Source: Burkholderiales bacterium (lineage in GTDB: Bacteria > Pseudomonadota > Gammaproteobacteria > Burkholderiales > SG8-41). From it: a stretch of 64,000 bases of DNA. The translations under genes and the position numbers were made by a program. Below are positions 1 to 8,226 of this stretch, piece after piece. The stretch is taken from assembly GCA_019634975.1 (NCBI GenBank), contig JAHCAI010000011.1, positions 62,001 through 126,000 of the forward strand. Direction: 5' to 3'. Position 1 is the first letter of the stretch. Each line of letters opens with the position of its first letter. Under the pieces are notes generated by a model. That model made no database searches. It was not told where the DNA came from and saw only the letters and a list, made by a program, of their open reading frames with translations.

Positions 1-275
1 GAGACCACGTCCATGCCGATGATGCCGCCGGCGCCGGGACGGTTGTCGACGACGAATTGCTGACCCAGCAGTTCGGTCATTTTGGCGGCGTAAATGCGCG
101 CAGTGACGTCGGGGGCGGCGCCGGCGCCGGTGCCCAGGATCAGGCGCACCGGTCGCTGGGGGTAAGCCGCGCCGGCAGCAATGGCTGGCACGGTGTCCAG
201 CAGCATCAGGCCGCCGATTGCGGCGATTGCGGCGGTCAGGCGGTGGTGCTTGGCGGCAAGGTCGGTTGCTGGCAT
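1..275 (-). CDS. Bug/TctC-family periplasmic solute-binding protein (partial, N-terminal part)
   Basis: Only the first ~91 codons are inside the window; the gene continues beyond the left edge. The N-terminus has a positively charged stretch and a hydrophobic signal peptide ending near AIAAGA. It is followed by the hallmark start of mature Bug proteins, YPQRPVRLI, and the conserved VVDNRPGAGG block with the following Gly-rich turn. Bug proteins bind small organic anions or amides in the periplasm for tripartite tricarboxylate transporters or as orphan sensors. The ligand cannot be told from this part. It is one of five Bug-related sequences in the window. The N-formylglutamate amidohydrolase gene lies upstream on the same strand, 58 bp away, so the two may be co-transcribed. 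Confidence 0.85.
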   Translation of the reverse strand, partial: MPATDLAAKHHRLTAAIAAIGGLMLLDTVPAIAAGAAYPQRPVRLILGTGAGAAPDVTARIYAAKMTELLGQQFVVDNRPGAGGIIGMDVV

Positions 276-333
276 GAGGGTCTCCGGTTTGGTCAAAGGC
301 GGCGCTTGCGGAAAGGCATGAGTGGGCGCTGCA

Positions 334-1224
334 TCAGGCGGCACGGCCGCTGCGGGCAGCGCCCAGCTGCTCGCGCACGAAATCCGCCAGTGCGACGATC
401 AGCCGTTCGAGATTCTCTTCCAGCATGGCGAAACCCTGGTGGCGTTCGCGGCTGGTTTCATCCATGTAGAGCGCGCGATTGATCTCGATCTGCAGGCTGT
501 GGCGTCCGGTGGCGGGATTCGAGTAACGGCGCACCAGTTCGGCGCCCTTGTAAGGGTCATTGACATTGACGCGATAACCGAGGCTGCGCAGCGTGGCGAC
601 GACGCAGTCCGTGAATTCCCCGCCGCAGCTGCTGCCGTCGCGGGTGCCCACCACGAAATCCGGCCGTGCCTGGCCCGCATCGACGTTCATTGCATTGCCG
701 CGCGATTTCATCGAATGGCAGTTGACATGCCAGACACCGCCGAAACGGCCATGCAGCCTGTCGAGCTGGTCGCGCACGGCGTCGTGATAAGGGTCGTAGT
801 AGTTGCGGAGCAGACCCTCGACTTCGGCTATACCCAGCCTGCGGCCGTGCACCGGCACGCCCGGCAAGGCAAGGCGGCGGATCAGGCCCATGCCGCTGCG
901 AGACTTGTCGGAGACATTGAGCGGACCCGGCCAGGGTGCGTCCAACAGTTCAGGGTCGATGTCGTCGCGGGATCGATTGGGATCGATCAGCCAGCGCGGG
1001 AACGTCGCGGCGATCAGGGTGCCGCCATGCTCGGGGGCCTTGCCCCAGAGCTCGTCGACGAAGGCGTCGCAGCTGGTCGCCAGCGCCGGGAGCGGTGCGG
1101 CCGGCAGCATTTCGGGCGGGAAGGCGAAGCCGCTGTGCGGCGAATCGAACAGCAGCGGCAGCGGCGCACCCTGCGGGCCTTGCACGATCACCGGCGGCGG
1201 GACTGCAGCCTGGCGCTTGTTCAT
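334..1224 (-). CDS. N-formylglutamate amidohydrolase family protein
   Basis: A 296-residue protein of the N-formylglutamate amidohydrolase family (zinc amidohydrolases that release formate and glutamate in histidine breakdown, or act on related N-acyl amino acids). Visible family features are the N-terminal DSPHSG block, the central HVNCHSM block with His residues suited to metal binding, and IEINRALYMDE near the C-terminus. I prefer the ATG at 1224, which lies six bases after an AGGAG; a GTG one codon earlier is possible. No other hut genes are nearby, so histidine degradation is not shown by context. The neighbouring Bug protein and divergent LysR gene suggest a small catabolic unit for an N-acylated amino acid. 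The substrate is inference. Confidence 0.85.
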   Translation of the reverse strand: MNKRQAAVPPPVIVQGPQGAPLPLLFDSPHSGFAFPPEMLPAAPLPALATSCDAFVDELWGKAPEHGGTLIAATFPRWLIDPNRSRDDIDPELLDAPWPGPLNVSDKSRSGMGLIRRLALPGVPVHGRRLGIAEVEGLLRNYYDPYHDAVRDQLDRLHGRFGGVWHVNCHSMKSRGNAMNVDAGQARPDFVVGTRDGSSCGGEFTDCVVATLRSLGYRVNVNDPYKGAELVRRYSNPATGRHSLQIEINRALYMDETSRERHQGFAMLEENLERLIVALADFVREQLGAARSGRAA

Positions 1225-1284
1225 CACGGACTCCTGAAGACGATGCGCGAGAGTGTCGGCAGCCTGCGGAAATCATGCAAGCAC

Positions 1285-1320
1285 TTTCATGAAACGTATT
1301 AAGCTATGCGTTTCAGGCAT
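1285..1320. promoter_or_regulatory. candidate divergent operator between amidohydrolase and LysR genes
   Basis: The 110-bp divergent gap contains a perfect 10-bp palindrome TTTCATGAAA (1285-1294). Partly overlapping it are an AAACG-N12-CGTTT dyad (1292-1313) and an ATGC-N7-GCAT dyad (1306-1320). Such overlapping dyads upstream of a LysR gene fit autoregulation and control of the divergent gene. No binding data support this. Confidence 0.4.
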
Positions 1321-1334
1321 GATCTGGAGGGGTG

Positions 1335-2243
1335 ATGGACTACCGGCAGCTGGAAGTGTTCCGGGCGGTGATGGATGCCGGATCGGCCAGCGCCGCGGCG
1401 CGCCTGCTGGGGCTCTCGCAACCGGCGGTGAGCCGGCAGCTGGCCCAGCTCGAATCCGCGCTGGACATCGACCTTTTTGCCCGCGAGCGGGGGCGGCTGC
1501 TGCCCACGGCGCATGCGACCGAACTGTACCGCGAAGTCGCGCATGCCTTCGAGGGCGTCGAGCGCGTGCTCAATGCGGCGCGCAGGATGCGTGCCAACAA
1601 TACCGGCACACTGCGCATCGCCGCGCCGTACAGCTTCTGCGAGGTGCTGTTGCCGCGCATGATCTCCCGCCTTTCGCCGCAGCATCCGGATCTTCGCTAT
1701 GCGGTGGAACTGGGCAGTTACGAGAGCATCGCGATGATGATTGCGAAGCGCGAAGTCGATCTGGGTATTCTGAAGGAGCCGGTGGCCCATGCCGGAATTT
1801 CGACGCTGCCGCTGGTGGAAAGCGTCGTGGCCTGCGTGTTGCCCGCGGCTCATCGCCTTGCGAAATTGCGCCAGATACCGGTTGCCGGCCTGGCGCGGGA
1901 GCCGCTGGTGATGCTCGGCCGCAATGCGGCCTGGCTGCAGGAGGTGCGCAGGCTGCTTGCGGGGGCCGGGAATGTTCCCCTGGTACGGCTGGAAACCCAT
2001 GCTGTGGGGGCAGCCTGCGGCTTTGCCGCCAACGGACTCGGCATTGCACTGGTGCCGGAACTGCTGGGCGCGCAGTACGTGCGCCAGGGACTGGTGCTGA
2101 GGCCGCTCGCAGTGCGCATCGAACAGCGTTTTGCCGTCGGTTTTCCCAAGGGACTGCAGCGCGCCGGTCTGGTGGGCAAGTTCACCCGGGCGGCCAAACT
2201 CGTTGCCAGGGACCTGCTGCGCGAGGCCCGGCGGGTACCCTGA
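1335..2243 (+). CDS. LysR-family transcriptional regulator
   Basis: A 302-residue LysR-type regulator. Residues ~2-60 form the winged helix-turn-helix (YRQLEVFRAVMDAGS, then AARLLGLSQPAVSRQLAQLE). The remainder is a two-lobe effector-binding domain with typical motifs such as GTLRIAAPYS near residue 93. The ATG at 1335 follows a GGAGG by four bases; a GTG one codon upstream is an alternative. It is divergent from the N-formylglutamate amidohydrolase gene and probably controls it. The 3' end converges on mobA with an 8-bp gap and no visible terminator. Confidence 0.9.
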   Translation: MDYRQLEVFRAVMDAGSASAAARLLGLSQPAVSRQLAQLESALDIDLFARERGRLLPTAHATELYREVAHAFEGVERVLNAARRMRANNTGTLRIAAPYSFCEVLLPRMISRLSPQHPDLRYAVELGSYESIAMMIAKREVDLGILKEPVAHAGISTLPLVESVVACVLPAAHRLAKLRQIPVAGLAREPLVMLGRNAAWLQEVRRLLAGAGNVPLVRLETHAVGAACGFAANGLGIALVPELLGAQYVRQGLVLRPLAVRIEQRFAVGFPKGLQRAGLVGKFTRAAKLVARDLLREARRVP

Positions 2244-2251
2244 CGGGAAAC

Positions 2252-2824
2252 TCAGGAACCGCTGGCGGCGAGTTCCTCCCGCGTGTTGATGTTCCGGAAT
2301 GCGGCCTCATCGGCAAACTGAACCTCGACAACTTTCAGTTTCGAATACCAGAGATCAATCTTCCGTCCGCCTGATTCAAGAAAGGCGGTGAGGCCCGGCA
2401 GCACCGACTTTTTGCACAGCGAGAACACCGGATGCGGCTGATCGCCGGTCCTGGCGACGGCGAGGTCGGCCTGTTGCGCATCGAGCGCGGCTTTCAGTTG
2501 CGCCACCAGGTCCAGCGGCAGGAAAGGGGAGTCGCAGGGGGCGGTGACCACCAGCGGATGCGTGGCTTCTCCCAAGCCCCGGTGCAGGCCGGCCAGCGGG
2601 CCGGCGAAGCCACCGATGGCGTCGGGAATGACGCGATATCCAAGTGCTTGATATTGTTCAATATTCTGGTTGGCGTTGATCAGCAATTCGTCAACCTGGG
2701 GCGCGAAGCGTTCGATGACGTGCTGCGCCATCGGCTTGCCGCGCAACAGTTGCAGCCCTTTGTCGACGCCGCCCATGCGCCGGCCCTGGCCGCCGGCGAG
2801 GAGTATCCCGGTGATGCCGCTCAT
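2252..2824 (-). CDS. mobA: molybdenum cofactor guanylyltransferase MobA
   Basis: A 190-residue MobA. It transfers GMP from GTP to Mo-molybdopterin to give the guanine dinucleotide cofactor used by DMSO-reductase-family enzymes such as the formate dehydrogenase encoded nearby. The N-terminus carries the nucleotide-binding signature LLAGGQGRRMGGVDKGL (residues ~8-24), followed by a conserved DAIGGFAGPLAGLH block and the metal-binding TAPCDSPFLP block. I place the start at the ATG that overlaps the fdhD stop (ATGA), which gives family length and puts the signature at the N-terminus. It is translationally coupled to fdhD. Confidence 0.93.
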   Translation of the reverse strand: MSGITGILLAGGQGRRMGGVDKGLQLLRGKPMAQHVIERFAPQVDELLINANQNIEQYQALGYRVIPDAIGGFAGPLAGLHRGLGEATHPLVVTAPCDSPFLPLDLVAQLKAALDAQQADLAVARTGDQPHPVFSLCKKSVLPGLTAFLESGGRKIDLWYSKLKVVEVQFADEAAFRNINTREELAASGS

Positions 2825-3660
2825 GCGAAGGCGGTGCGGCTGACCGGTTTCACGAAACGCTCGCGGCCGGTGAACAGCAGGTAGTGTTTGTTGACGGCAC
2901 GGCCGATCATCGTGATGCCGGTGCGCAGCGCGACGTCGTGGCCCATCTGCGTGAGGCCCGAGCGCGACACCAGGAAGGGGATGCGCATCTGCGCGGCCTT
3001 GATCACCATTTCCGAGGTCAGGCGGCCGGTGGTGTAGAACACCTTGTCCGAGCCGTCGATGTCCTCCAGCCACATCAGGCCGGCGATGGCGTCCACGGCG
3101 TTATGACGGCCGACGTCCTCGACGAAGTGCAGGATCTCGGCGCTGTCGCCGTTGACCGCTGCCAGCGCGCAGCCATGCACCGCGCCGGCGCTCTTGTAGA
3201 TGGTTTCGTGGCGGCGCACGGCGTCGAGCAGGGCATAGAGGCCTGTTTCCCCGAGGCGCACGTCGTCGCGCAGCTGGATGCTGTCGATTTCCTCCATCAG
3301 GTCGCCGAACACCGTGCCCTGGCCGCAGCCGGTGGTGACGGTGCGCTTGCTCATCTTCTTCGTGAGTCCCTTTACCGCCTTGCGCGTGGTGACGGCGGCA
3401 GACTGGGTTTCCCAGTCGACCTGCACCGCGGCGATGTGTTCCACAGACGGCACCAGCCGCTGGTTGCGCAGGTAGCCCAGCACCAGCGCTTCCGGATGCT
3501 GGCCCAGCGTCATCAGCGTGACGATCTCGCGCTTGTCGAGGTAGATCGTCAGCGGGTGTTCGCCGGCAATGGGCGTGGCGACGGCCTCGCCGTGCTCGTT
3601 GATCGATTCGACTTCGACGGTGAGGGGGCGGGTGGCTTTGGTGATTTCGGGCTTGGGCAC
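2821..3660 (-). CDS. fdhD: formate dehydrogenase accessory sulfurtransferase FdhD
   Basis: A 279-residue FdhD. The family carries sulfur from a cysteine desulfurase to the Mo-bis-MGD cofactor of formate dehydrogenase, which requires the sulfido ligand. The active-site loop reads TTGCGQGTVFGD, with Cys112. The CxxC pair described in the E. coli protein is reduced here to one cysteine, with Gly at the +3 position. Other conserved blocks are the HGCAL segment, VGRHNAVD, and TTGRLTSEMV. The start is a GTG with no clear Shine-Dalgarno sequence. It overlaps mobA by four bases and lies in the same cluster as the structural formate dehydrogenase genes. Confidence 0.92.
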   Translation of the reverse strand: MPKPEITKATRPLTVEVESINEHGEAVATPIAGEHPLTIYLDKREIVTLMTLGQHPEALVLGYLRNQRLVPSVEHIAAVQVDWETQSAAVTTRKAVKGLTKKMSKRTVTTGCGQGTVFGDLMEEIDSIQLRDDVRLGETGLYALLDAVRRHETIYKSAGAVHGCALAAVNGDSAEILHFVEDVGRHNAVDAIAGLMWLEDIDGSDKVFYTTGRLTSEMVIKAAQMRIPFLVSRSGLTQMGHDVALRTGITMIGRAVNKHYLLFTGRERFVKPVSRTAFA

Positions 3661-3700
3661 GGGGGTATGGCTAATGGCTTTTGTTGCCCCTCACCCTGGT

Positions 3701-3728
3701 CCTCTCCCCGCAAGTTTGCGGGGAGAGG
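3701..3728. repeat. 13-bp-arm palindromic intergenic repeat
   Basis: A perfect inverted repeat between moaA and fdhD: CCTCTCCCCGCAA (3701-3713), a two-base loop, and its complement (3716-3728). It is preceded by CCCTCACCCTGGT and followed by GGGGGAGAGGG (3738-3748). It lacks a T run on either strand, so it looks more like a dispersed REP-type element than an intrinsic terminator. It may still protect or attenuate the moaA-fdhD transcript. Confidence 0.7.
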
Positions 3729-3756
3729 GGATATTCTGGGGGAGAGGGAATCCGGG

Positions 3757-4791
3757 TCAGCCGCCGATGTAGGACATCTCGATTTTTTTCAGCGGCTGGG
3801 TCTGCTGGCCGCGGATTTCGGAATAGCGGTCGTCGCGCGCGCCCCATACGCCGCCGATCCTGGCGAGGATGGCCTCGTCGCTGGCGCCGCCGCGCAGCAG
3901 CGCGCGCAGGTCGTGGCCGGAGGTGGCGAAGAGGCAGGTGTATAGCTGGCCCTCGGTGGAGATGCGTGCCCGGGTGCAGTCACGGCAGAAGGCCTGGGTC
4001 ACCGAGGCGATGACGCCGATCTCGCCGGGGCCGTCGCTGTAGCGCCAGCGCTCGGCGACTTCGCCGGTGTAGTTGGGATCAGCCGGTTCCAGCGGCATTT
4101 CGCGGGAGACGATATCGACGATTTCGCGTGCGCTGACCACGTCGTCCATGCGCCAGCCGTTGGTGACGCCGACATCCATGTATTCGATGAAGCGCAGGAT
4201 GTGGCCGCGCTCGCGGAAAAATTTCGCCATCGGCAGGATGCTGTGCTCATTGACGCCGCGTTTGACGACCATGTTGACCTTGATCGGTGTCAGGCCGGCT
4301 GCTGCTGCGGCATCAATGCCTTCGATCACCTTCGCTACCGGAAAATCAACGTCGTTCATCGCCTTGAACACGGCGTCATCGAGCGAGTCGAGGCTGACGG
4401 TGACGCGCTTCAGGCCCGCGGCGCGCAGGACTGTTGCCTTCCTGGCAAGGAGCGAGCCGTTGGTGGTCAGTGTCAGGTCGAGGCCGGGGATCGAGGCGAG
4501 CATGCCAATCAGCTGCTCGATGCCGCGGCGAACCAGGGGCTCGCCGCCGGTAAGGCGGATTTTTTCGATGCCGAGCTGTGTGAACAGCCGCGCCAGCCGC
4601 GTGATCTCCTCGAAGGAAAGCAGGGCCTTGCGTTCGAGAAACTGGTGATCGGCTCCGAACTTCTCCTTCGGCATGCAGTAGACGCAGCGGAAATTGCAGC
4701 GGTCGGTCACCGAGATGCGCAGGTCGCGCAGCGGACGGCCCAGGCGGTCGCGGCTTGCTGCGTTCAATGCTGCGGATGGCATCAGGGTCAT
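3757..4791 (-). CDS. moaA: GTP 3',8-cyclase MoaA
   Basis: A 344-residue radical-SAM enzyme for the first step of molybdenum cofactor synthesis, turning GTP into 3',8-cyclo-dihydro-GTP. The N-terminal SAM-binding cluster motif is C32-x3-C36-x2-C39 in [11 protein letters not shown]. The second, substrate-binding cluster uses C269, C272 and C286 (CRDC ... CLF). LTGGEPL follows the usual radical-SAM pattern, and the chain ends in the expected Gly-Gly. It is divergent from the DUF3305 gene across a 124-bp gap that holds a TTGCAAG/CTTGCAA dyad. Downstream are the palindromic repeat, fdhD and mobA. No moaC is present in the window. Confidence 0.96.
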   Translation of the reverse strand: MTLMPSAALNAASRDRLGRPLRDLRISVTDRCNFRCVYCMPKEKFGADHQFLERKALLSFEEITRLARLFTQLGIEKIRLTGGEPLVRRGIEQLIGMLASIPGLDLTLTTNGSLLARKATVLRAAGLKRVTVSLDSLDDAVFKAMNDVDFPVAKVIEGIDAAAAAGLTPIKVNMVVKRGVNEHSILPMAKFFRERGHILRFIEYMDVGVTNGWRMDDVVSAREIVDIVSREMPLEPADPNYTGEVAERWRYSDGPGEIGVIASVTQAFCRDCTRARISTEGQLYTCLFATSGHDLRALLRGGASDEAILARIGGVWGARDDRYSEIRGQQTQPLKKIEMSYIGG

Positions 4792-4838
4792 GTGCGGATT
4801 CCGGAGGGGCTTTGATTATGGCAAAGTCGAATCATCAG

Positions 4839-4862
4839 TTGCAAGGATGACAACACTTGCAA
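4839..4862. promoter_or_regulatory. TTGCAAG-N10-CTTGCAA dyad between moaA and the DUF3305 gene
   Basis: A perfect 7-bp inverted repeat (TTGCAAG at 4839-4845, CTTGCAA at 4856-4862). The centre-to-centre spacing of 17 bp would suit a dimeric regulator. It sits in the middle of the moaA/DUF3305 divergent promoter region. The same core, ACTTGCAAGT, occurs at the start of the ModE-like regulator gene at 18416-18425, so this could be its operator. This is inference from motif sharing. Confidence 0.45.
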
Positions 4863-4915
4863 ATCAGGTATTTAGCTGCACTGCAGGATTGTTTCGTGCG
4901 CGCTTCTCCCGCAGA

Positions 4916-5428
4916 ATGACCCTCATGTCCGAATCCCCGACATCCGTGACCCCGCGCTGGGCTGCCGCCGTGGTGATGATGCGCACGCCGCTGAACAACC
5001 GCTGGGCCAGCGAAAAATGGGAGGTCAAAGGCGTGCTGCCCGACCTTGATCCCGAGGCGCCGCCGCGGGTGCTGGTCGAGGATGCCGATGGGCGCCTGGA
5101 GATGCTGTATCCGGGGCTGCAGATCGCGTTGCAGCGCGACGAGGCCGAAGGGTATTACATGAACATCACGTCGCCGCAGCCGAAGGTGTTCGTGCTGTGG
5201 CGCATGGAGGACGGGCGGGCGACGCCGCAGCTGCTGACCGTGAGTTACCACGAGGGCTCGCGCTGGCTCGACAGCGGCGAGAGCGTCGACGGAGTTGCGT
5301 TGCCGATGGAACTGCTGCCCTGGCTCGCGCAATTCTGCGAACTGCACTACAAGCCCGAGCCGCGCAAGAAGGCACGGTATGCGACCAGCAGGGACAAGGG
5401 GCGCATGGGCAACTGGCGACCCGATTGA
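4916..5428 (+). CDS. DUF3305 domain protein, formate dehydrogenase-associated
   Basis: A protein of about 170 residues matching the DUF3305 family, which commonly sits next to a DUF3306 gene and formate dehydrogenase genes in betaproteobacteria. Typical blocks are NRWASEKWEVKGVLPD near the N-terminus and the middle segment beginning YYMNITSPQPKVFVLWR. The C-terminus is basic (KPEPRKKARYATSRDKGR). No signal peptide or membrane segment is evident, so it is probably cytoplasmic. No catalytic motif is recognisable. The ATG at 4916 and a second in-frame ATG at 4925 are both plausible; neither has a strong Shine-Dalgarno sequence. It begins the formate dehydrogenase operon and is followed after 14 bp by DUF3306. 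Confidence 0.8.
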   Translation: MTLMSESPTSVTPRWAAAVVMMRTPLNNRWASEKWEVKGVLPDLDPEAPPRVLVEDADGRLEMLYPGLQIALQRDEAEGYYMNITSPQPKVFVLWRMEDGRATPQLLTVSYHEGSRWLDSGESVDGVALPMELLPWLAQFCELHYKPEPRKKARYATSRDKGRMGNWRPD

Positions 5429-5442
5429 AATCCACGAGCACG

Positions 5443-6009
5443 ATGGCCGATACCGAGCGCAAATCCGCCGAAACCCCGGAAGAATTCCTTTCCCGCTGGT
5501 CGCGGCGCAAGCGCGAGGCGCGCGAGGAGGCGCTGAAGCCGCCGGCGCCACCGGCGCCGGCCACCGCGGAAGAAGCGCCCAAATTGCCTCCGCTGGAGGA
5601 ACTTGGCATCGGCTCCGATTACCGCGGTTTCCTGCATCCGAAGGTCGACGAGACCCTGCGCCGCGCGGCGCTGAAAAAAATGTTCAGTGATCCGCATTTC
5701 AACGTGATGGACGGACTCGATGTCTATATCGACGACTATTCGGTCTCCGACCCGCTGCCTGCCGCGATGCTCGCGGAGTTGAAGCAGGCGCAGAAGATAC
5801 TCGGCTGGGCGCAGGAAACGGACGATGAGGCGCAGAAGCGGCGCGCAATGACGCCGCAGCAGGAAATCGAGACGCAGGCGGCGGAAGCCGCGGCGCTGGC
5901 CGCAGGGGAGGCGGAGGCCACGCCGTCGCCGGTGGAGAACACGGCGGAGCCCGCACCGGTGGCGCAGAAACCCGACGATGAATCCGGGGCGCCGCCGCAA
6001 ACCGCGTAG
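5443..6009 (+). CDS. DUF3306 domain protein, formate dehydrogenase-associated
   Basis: A 188-residue protein of the DUF3306 family. The recognisable core is EEFLSRWSRRKREAREE at residues ~13-29, then a Pro/Ala-rich linker, LGIGSDYRGFLHPKVDE, and LRRAALKKMFSDPHFNVMDGLD. The last third is low-complexity and rich in Ala, Glu and Pro, and is probably disordered. No signal peptide is seen. Its job is unknown. The constant pairing with DUF3305 and formate dehydrogenase genes points to maturation or cofactor delivery. The start is the ATG at 5443, 14 bp after the DUF3305 stop; a longer upstream reading frame exists but would overlap that gene extensively. Confidence 0.8.
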   Translation: MADTERKSAETPEEFLSRWSRRKREAREEALKPPAPPAPATAEEAPKLPPLEELGIGSDYRGFLHPKVDETLRRAALKKMFSDPHFNVMDGLDVYIDDYSVSDPLPAAMLAELKQAQKILGWAQETDDEAQKRRAMTPQQEIETQAAEAAALAAGEAEATPSPVENTAEPAPVAQKPDDESGAPPQTA

Positions 6010-6041
6010 ACTGCGCACACTTTCTTTTCAGCGGATTCCCC

Positions 6042-8120
6042 ATGAGGCACAAAACGCTGCTTTGCAATTGCAACAAGACCATGACCGTCGACGGCAAGGC
6101 GCTTGCCGGCGCATTGGGCGAAGGTGAACTGCCGCCGGTGCGCAGCGAACTCTGCCGGCATCACCTCGGCAGCTTCGAGGCCGCGGTGAAATCCGGCGAC
6201 GACCTGCTGGTCGGCTGCACCCAGGAAGCGCCGCTGTTCTCGGCGCTGCATCAGGAAATGGGCGGGCAGGGCGCTATCCGTTTCGTCAACATCCGGGAAA
6301 CCGCAGGCTGGTCGGAAGAGGGCGCCCGGGCTTCGGCAAAGATGGCGGCGCTGATTGCGGCGGCCGATCTGCCCGATCCGGAGCCGGTGCCGACGGTGAA
6401 CTATGAAGCGGGAAATGAACTGCTGATCATCGGTCCCGGCGCAGCGGCACTGCCCTGGGCCGGCCGGCTGGCGGAGCAGTTTTCGGTGACGGTGCTGATG
6501 AGCGACGACGGGCGCGGCGCGGAACTGCCGGACGAACGCCGTTACCCAGTTTTGTCGGGCAGGGTCGGCGCGCTGTCCGGTTATCTCGGCGCCTTTTCGG
6601 TCCAGTGGACTCAGCGCAACCCCATCGACCTCGAAGCCTGTACGCGCTGCGGCGCCTGCATCGAGGCCTGCCCCGAGCAGGCCATCGATTTCAGTTTCCA
6701 GATTGACCTGCAAAAATGCAAAAGCCACCGCAAATGCGTCAGCGCCTGCGGCACGGTGCAGGCGATCGACTTCGGCCGCGGTGAGTCGCCGCGCGAGGAC
6801 CGTTTCGACCTCATCCTCGATCTTGACGACACGCCGCACATCCGCACGGAACAGCCGCCGCAGGGATATTTCGCGCCGGGCCGGGATCCGCTGGAGCAGG
6901 CGCTGGCCGCGGGCAGGCTGGCGCAGCTTACAGGACACTTCGAAAAGCCGAAATTCTTTGTCTATCGCGAGAAGGTCTGCGCCCACGCCCGCTCCGGGAT
7001 CACCGGCTGCACACAGTGCATCGACGTCTGTTCCACCGGCGCAATCCGCAGTGTGCTGAAGGAAAACAGGATCGAGGTCGAACCGCATTTGTGCATGGGC
7101 TGCGGCGGTTGCGCGACGGTCTGTCCCTCGGGGGCCATGACTTATGCGTACCCGCGCGTGGCCGATAACGGGGCGCGGCTGAAGGCAGCACTGAAAGCCT
7201 ACCGCGCCGCAGGCGGCCGCAATCCGCGCCTGCTGTTTCACAACGGCGGCGACGGCCGCGAATTGCTCGCACTGCTGGCGCGCCGGGGCAGGGGGCTGCC
7301 GGCGGACCTGATTCCGGTCGAGGTGCTGCATGTGGCGGCCATCGGCATTGACCTGATGCTCGGCGCCATTGCGCTGGGTGCGGCACAGGTGGTCGTGCTC
7401 GGCGCAGGCTCGGAAGTAGCGGCTTATGTCGAAGCCGGCGAACGCCAGGTTGCACTGGCGCAGGAACTGCTCGCGGGATTCGGCTACGAGGGCGAGCGCG
7501 CCTGCTGGTTGCCGGTCAGTGATTGGGCCGAGGCGGAGCGCCGACTGTGGACCCTGCCGCGCCCGGCATCGCTGCCCGAGGCGGGCTTCAACCTGGGCAA
7601 CGACAAGCGCGGAACGCTGGATTTCGTATTCGACCACCTGCGCACCCATGCACCAAAAAAGACCGACTCGATTGCTCTGAAATCGGGTGCGCCTTACGGC
7701 AGCGTCGCGGTGAACAAGGAAAAATGCACCCTTTGCATGGCCTGCGTCGGGTCCTGTCCAGAAGGCGCGCTGCTCGATTCCAAGGAAACGCCGGCCCTGC
7801 GTTTCCTTGAACAGAATTGCGTGCAATGCGGATTGTGCGTACGCACATGCCCGGAACAGGCCTTGTCGCTGCAGCCGCGCCTGCTGCTGGCCGCTCAGGC
7901 AAAGGCGGCACGGACTCTCAACGAGGCACAGGCCTTTGACTGCATTAAGTGCGGAAAACCTTTTGGAACCAAGCAGATGGTCGATGGCATGTTGTCGCGG
8001 CTGGGCCAGCATTCAATGTTTGCCGAGCCAGGCGCGCTGGATCGCATCAAGATGTGCGCGGATTGCCGGGTCGTCGACCTGCTGCAGAATTCGCGGCATG
8101 GCAACATAAATGATCTTTGA
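6042..8120 (+). CDS. multi-[4Fe-4S] ferredoxin-type protein of the formate dehydrogenase cluster
   Basis: A 692-residue cytoplasmic iron-sulfur protein. Complete ferredoxin-type motifs lie at residues ~200-210 (CTRCGACIEACP), ~350-361 (CMGCGGCATVCP), ~562-573 (CTLCMACVGSCP) and ~593-604 (CVQCGLCVRTCP). Two looser cysteine groups are at ~225-236 (CKSHRKCVSAC) and ~313-330. The chain opens with CNCNK and ends with two CxxC pairs (CIKC ~634, CADC ~672). A non-Fe-S stretch at ~370-520 resembles a Rossmann-like domain. It probably carries electrons to or from formate dehydrogenase or serves its maturation. Gene order between DUF3306 and torD supports this link. The exact role is unknown. Confidence 0.85.
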   Translation: MRHKTLLCNCNKTMTVDGKALAGALGEGELPPVRSELCRHHLGSFEAAVKSGDDLLVGCTQEAPLFSALHQEMGGQGAIRFVNIRETAGWSEEGARASAKMAALIAAADLPDPEPVPTVNYEAGNELLIIGPGAAALPWAGRLAEQFSVTVLMSDDGRGAELPDERRYPVLSGRVGALSGYLGAFSVQWTQRNPIDLEACTRCGACIEACPEQAIDFSFQIDLQKCKSHRKCVSACGTVQAIDFGRGESPREDRFDLILDLDDTPHIRTEQPPQGYFAPGRDPLEQALAAGRLAQLTGHFEKPKFFVYREKVCAHARSGITGCTQCIDVCSTGAIRSVLKENRIEVEPHLCMGCGGCATVCPSGAMTYAYPRVADNGARLKAALKAYRAAGGRNPRLLFHNGGDGRELLALLARRGRGLPADLIPVEVLHVAAIGIDLMLGAIALGAAQVVVLGAGSEVAAYVEAGERQVALAQELLAGFGYEGERACWLPVSDWAEAERRLWTLPRPASLPEAGFNLGNDKRGTLDFVFDHLRTHAPKKTDSIALKSGAPYGSVAVNKEKCTLCMACVGSCPEGALLDSKETPALRFLEQNCVQCGLCVRTCPEQALSLQPRLLLAAQAKAARTLNEAQAFDCIKCGKPFGTKQMVDGMLSRLGQHSMFAEPGALDRIKMCADCRVVDLLQNSRHGNINDL

Positions 8121-8226
8121 ACGGTCCTGTTCAATAGCGGCCGTCTTTGCTGCGATGAGGGTGGAAGTTTGGAAAAAACGCACCTAAGATAGGCACTGTT
8201 TCACATATTGGCTGCGACGGCAGAAA

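Noticed and set aside
3738..3756. An intrinsic terminator after moaA
   Set aside because: The nearby palindrome lacks a T tract on either strand.
4792..4915. A molybdenum-cofactor riboswitch upstream of moaA
   Set aside because: I could not find the conserved multi-stem pattern of that riboswitch in this 124-bp gap; the only clear feature is the CTTGCAA dyad.
5736..8012. A minus-strand open frame opposite the multi-cluster Fe-S protein
   Set aside because: No recognisable domain, and the plus strand carries several intact Fe-S motifs.
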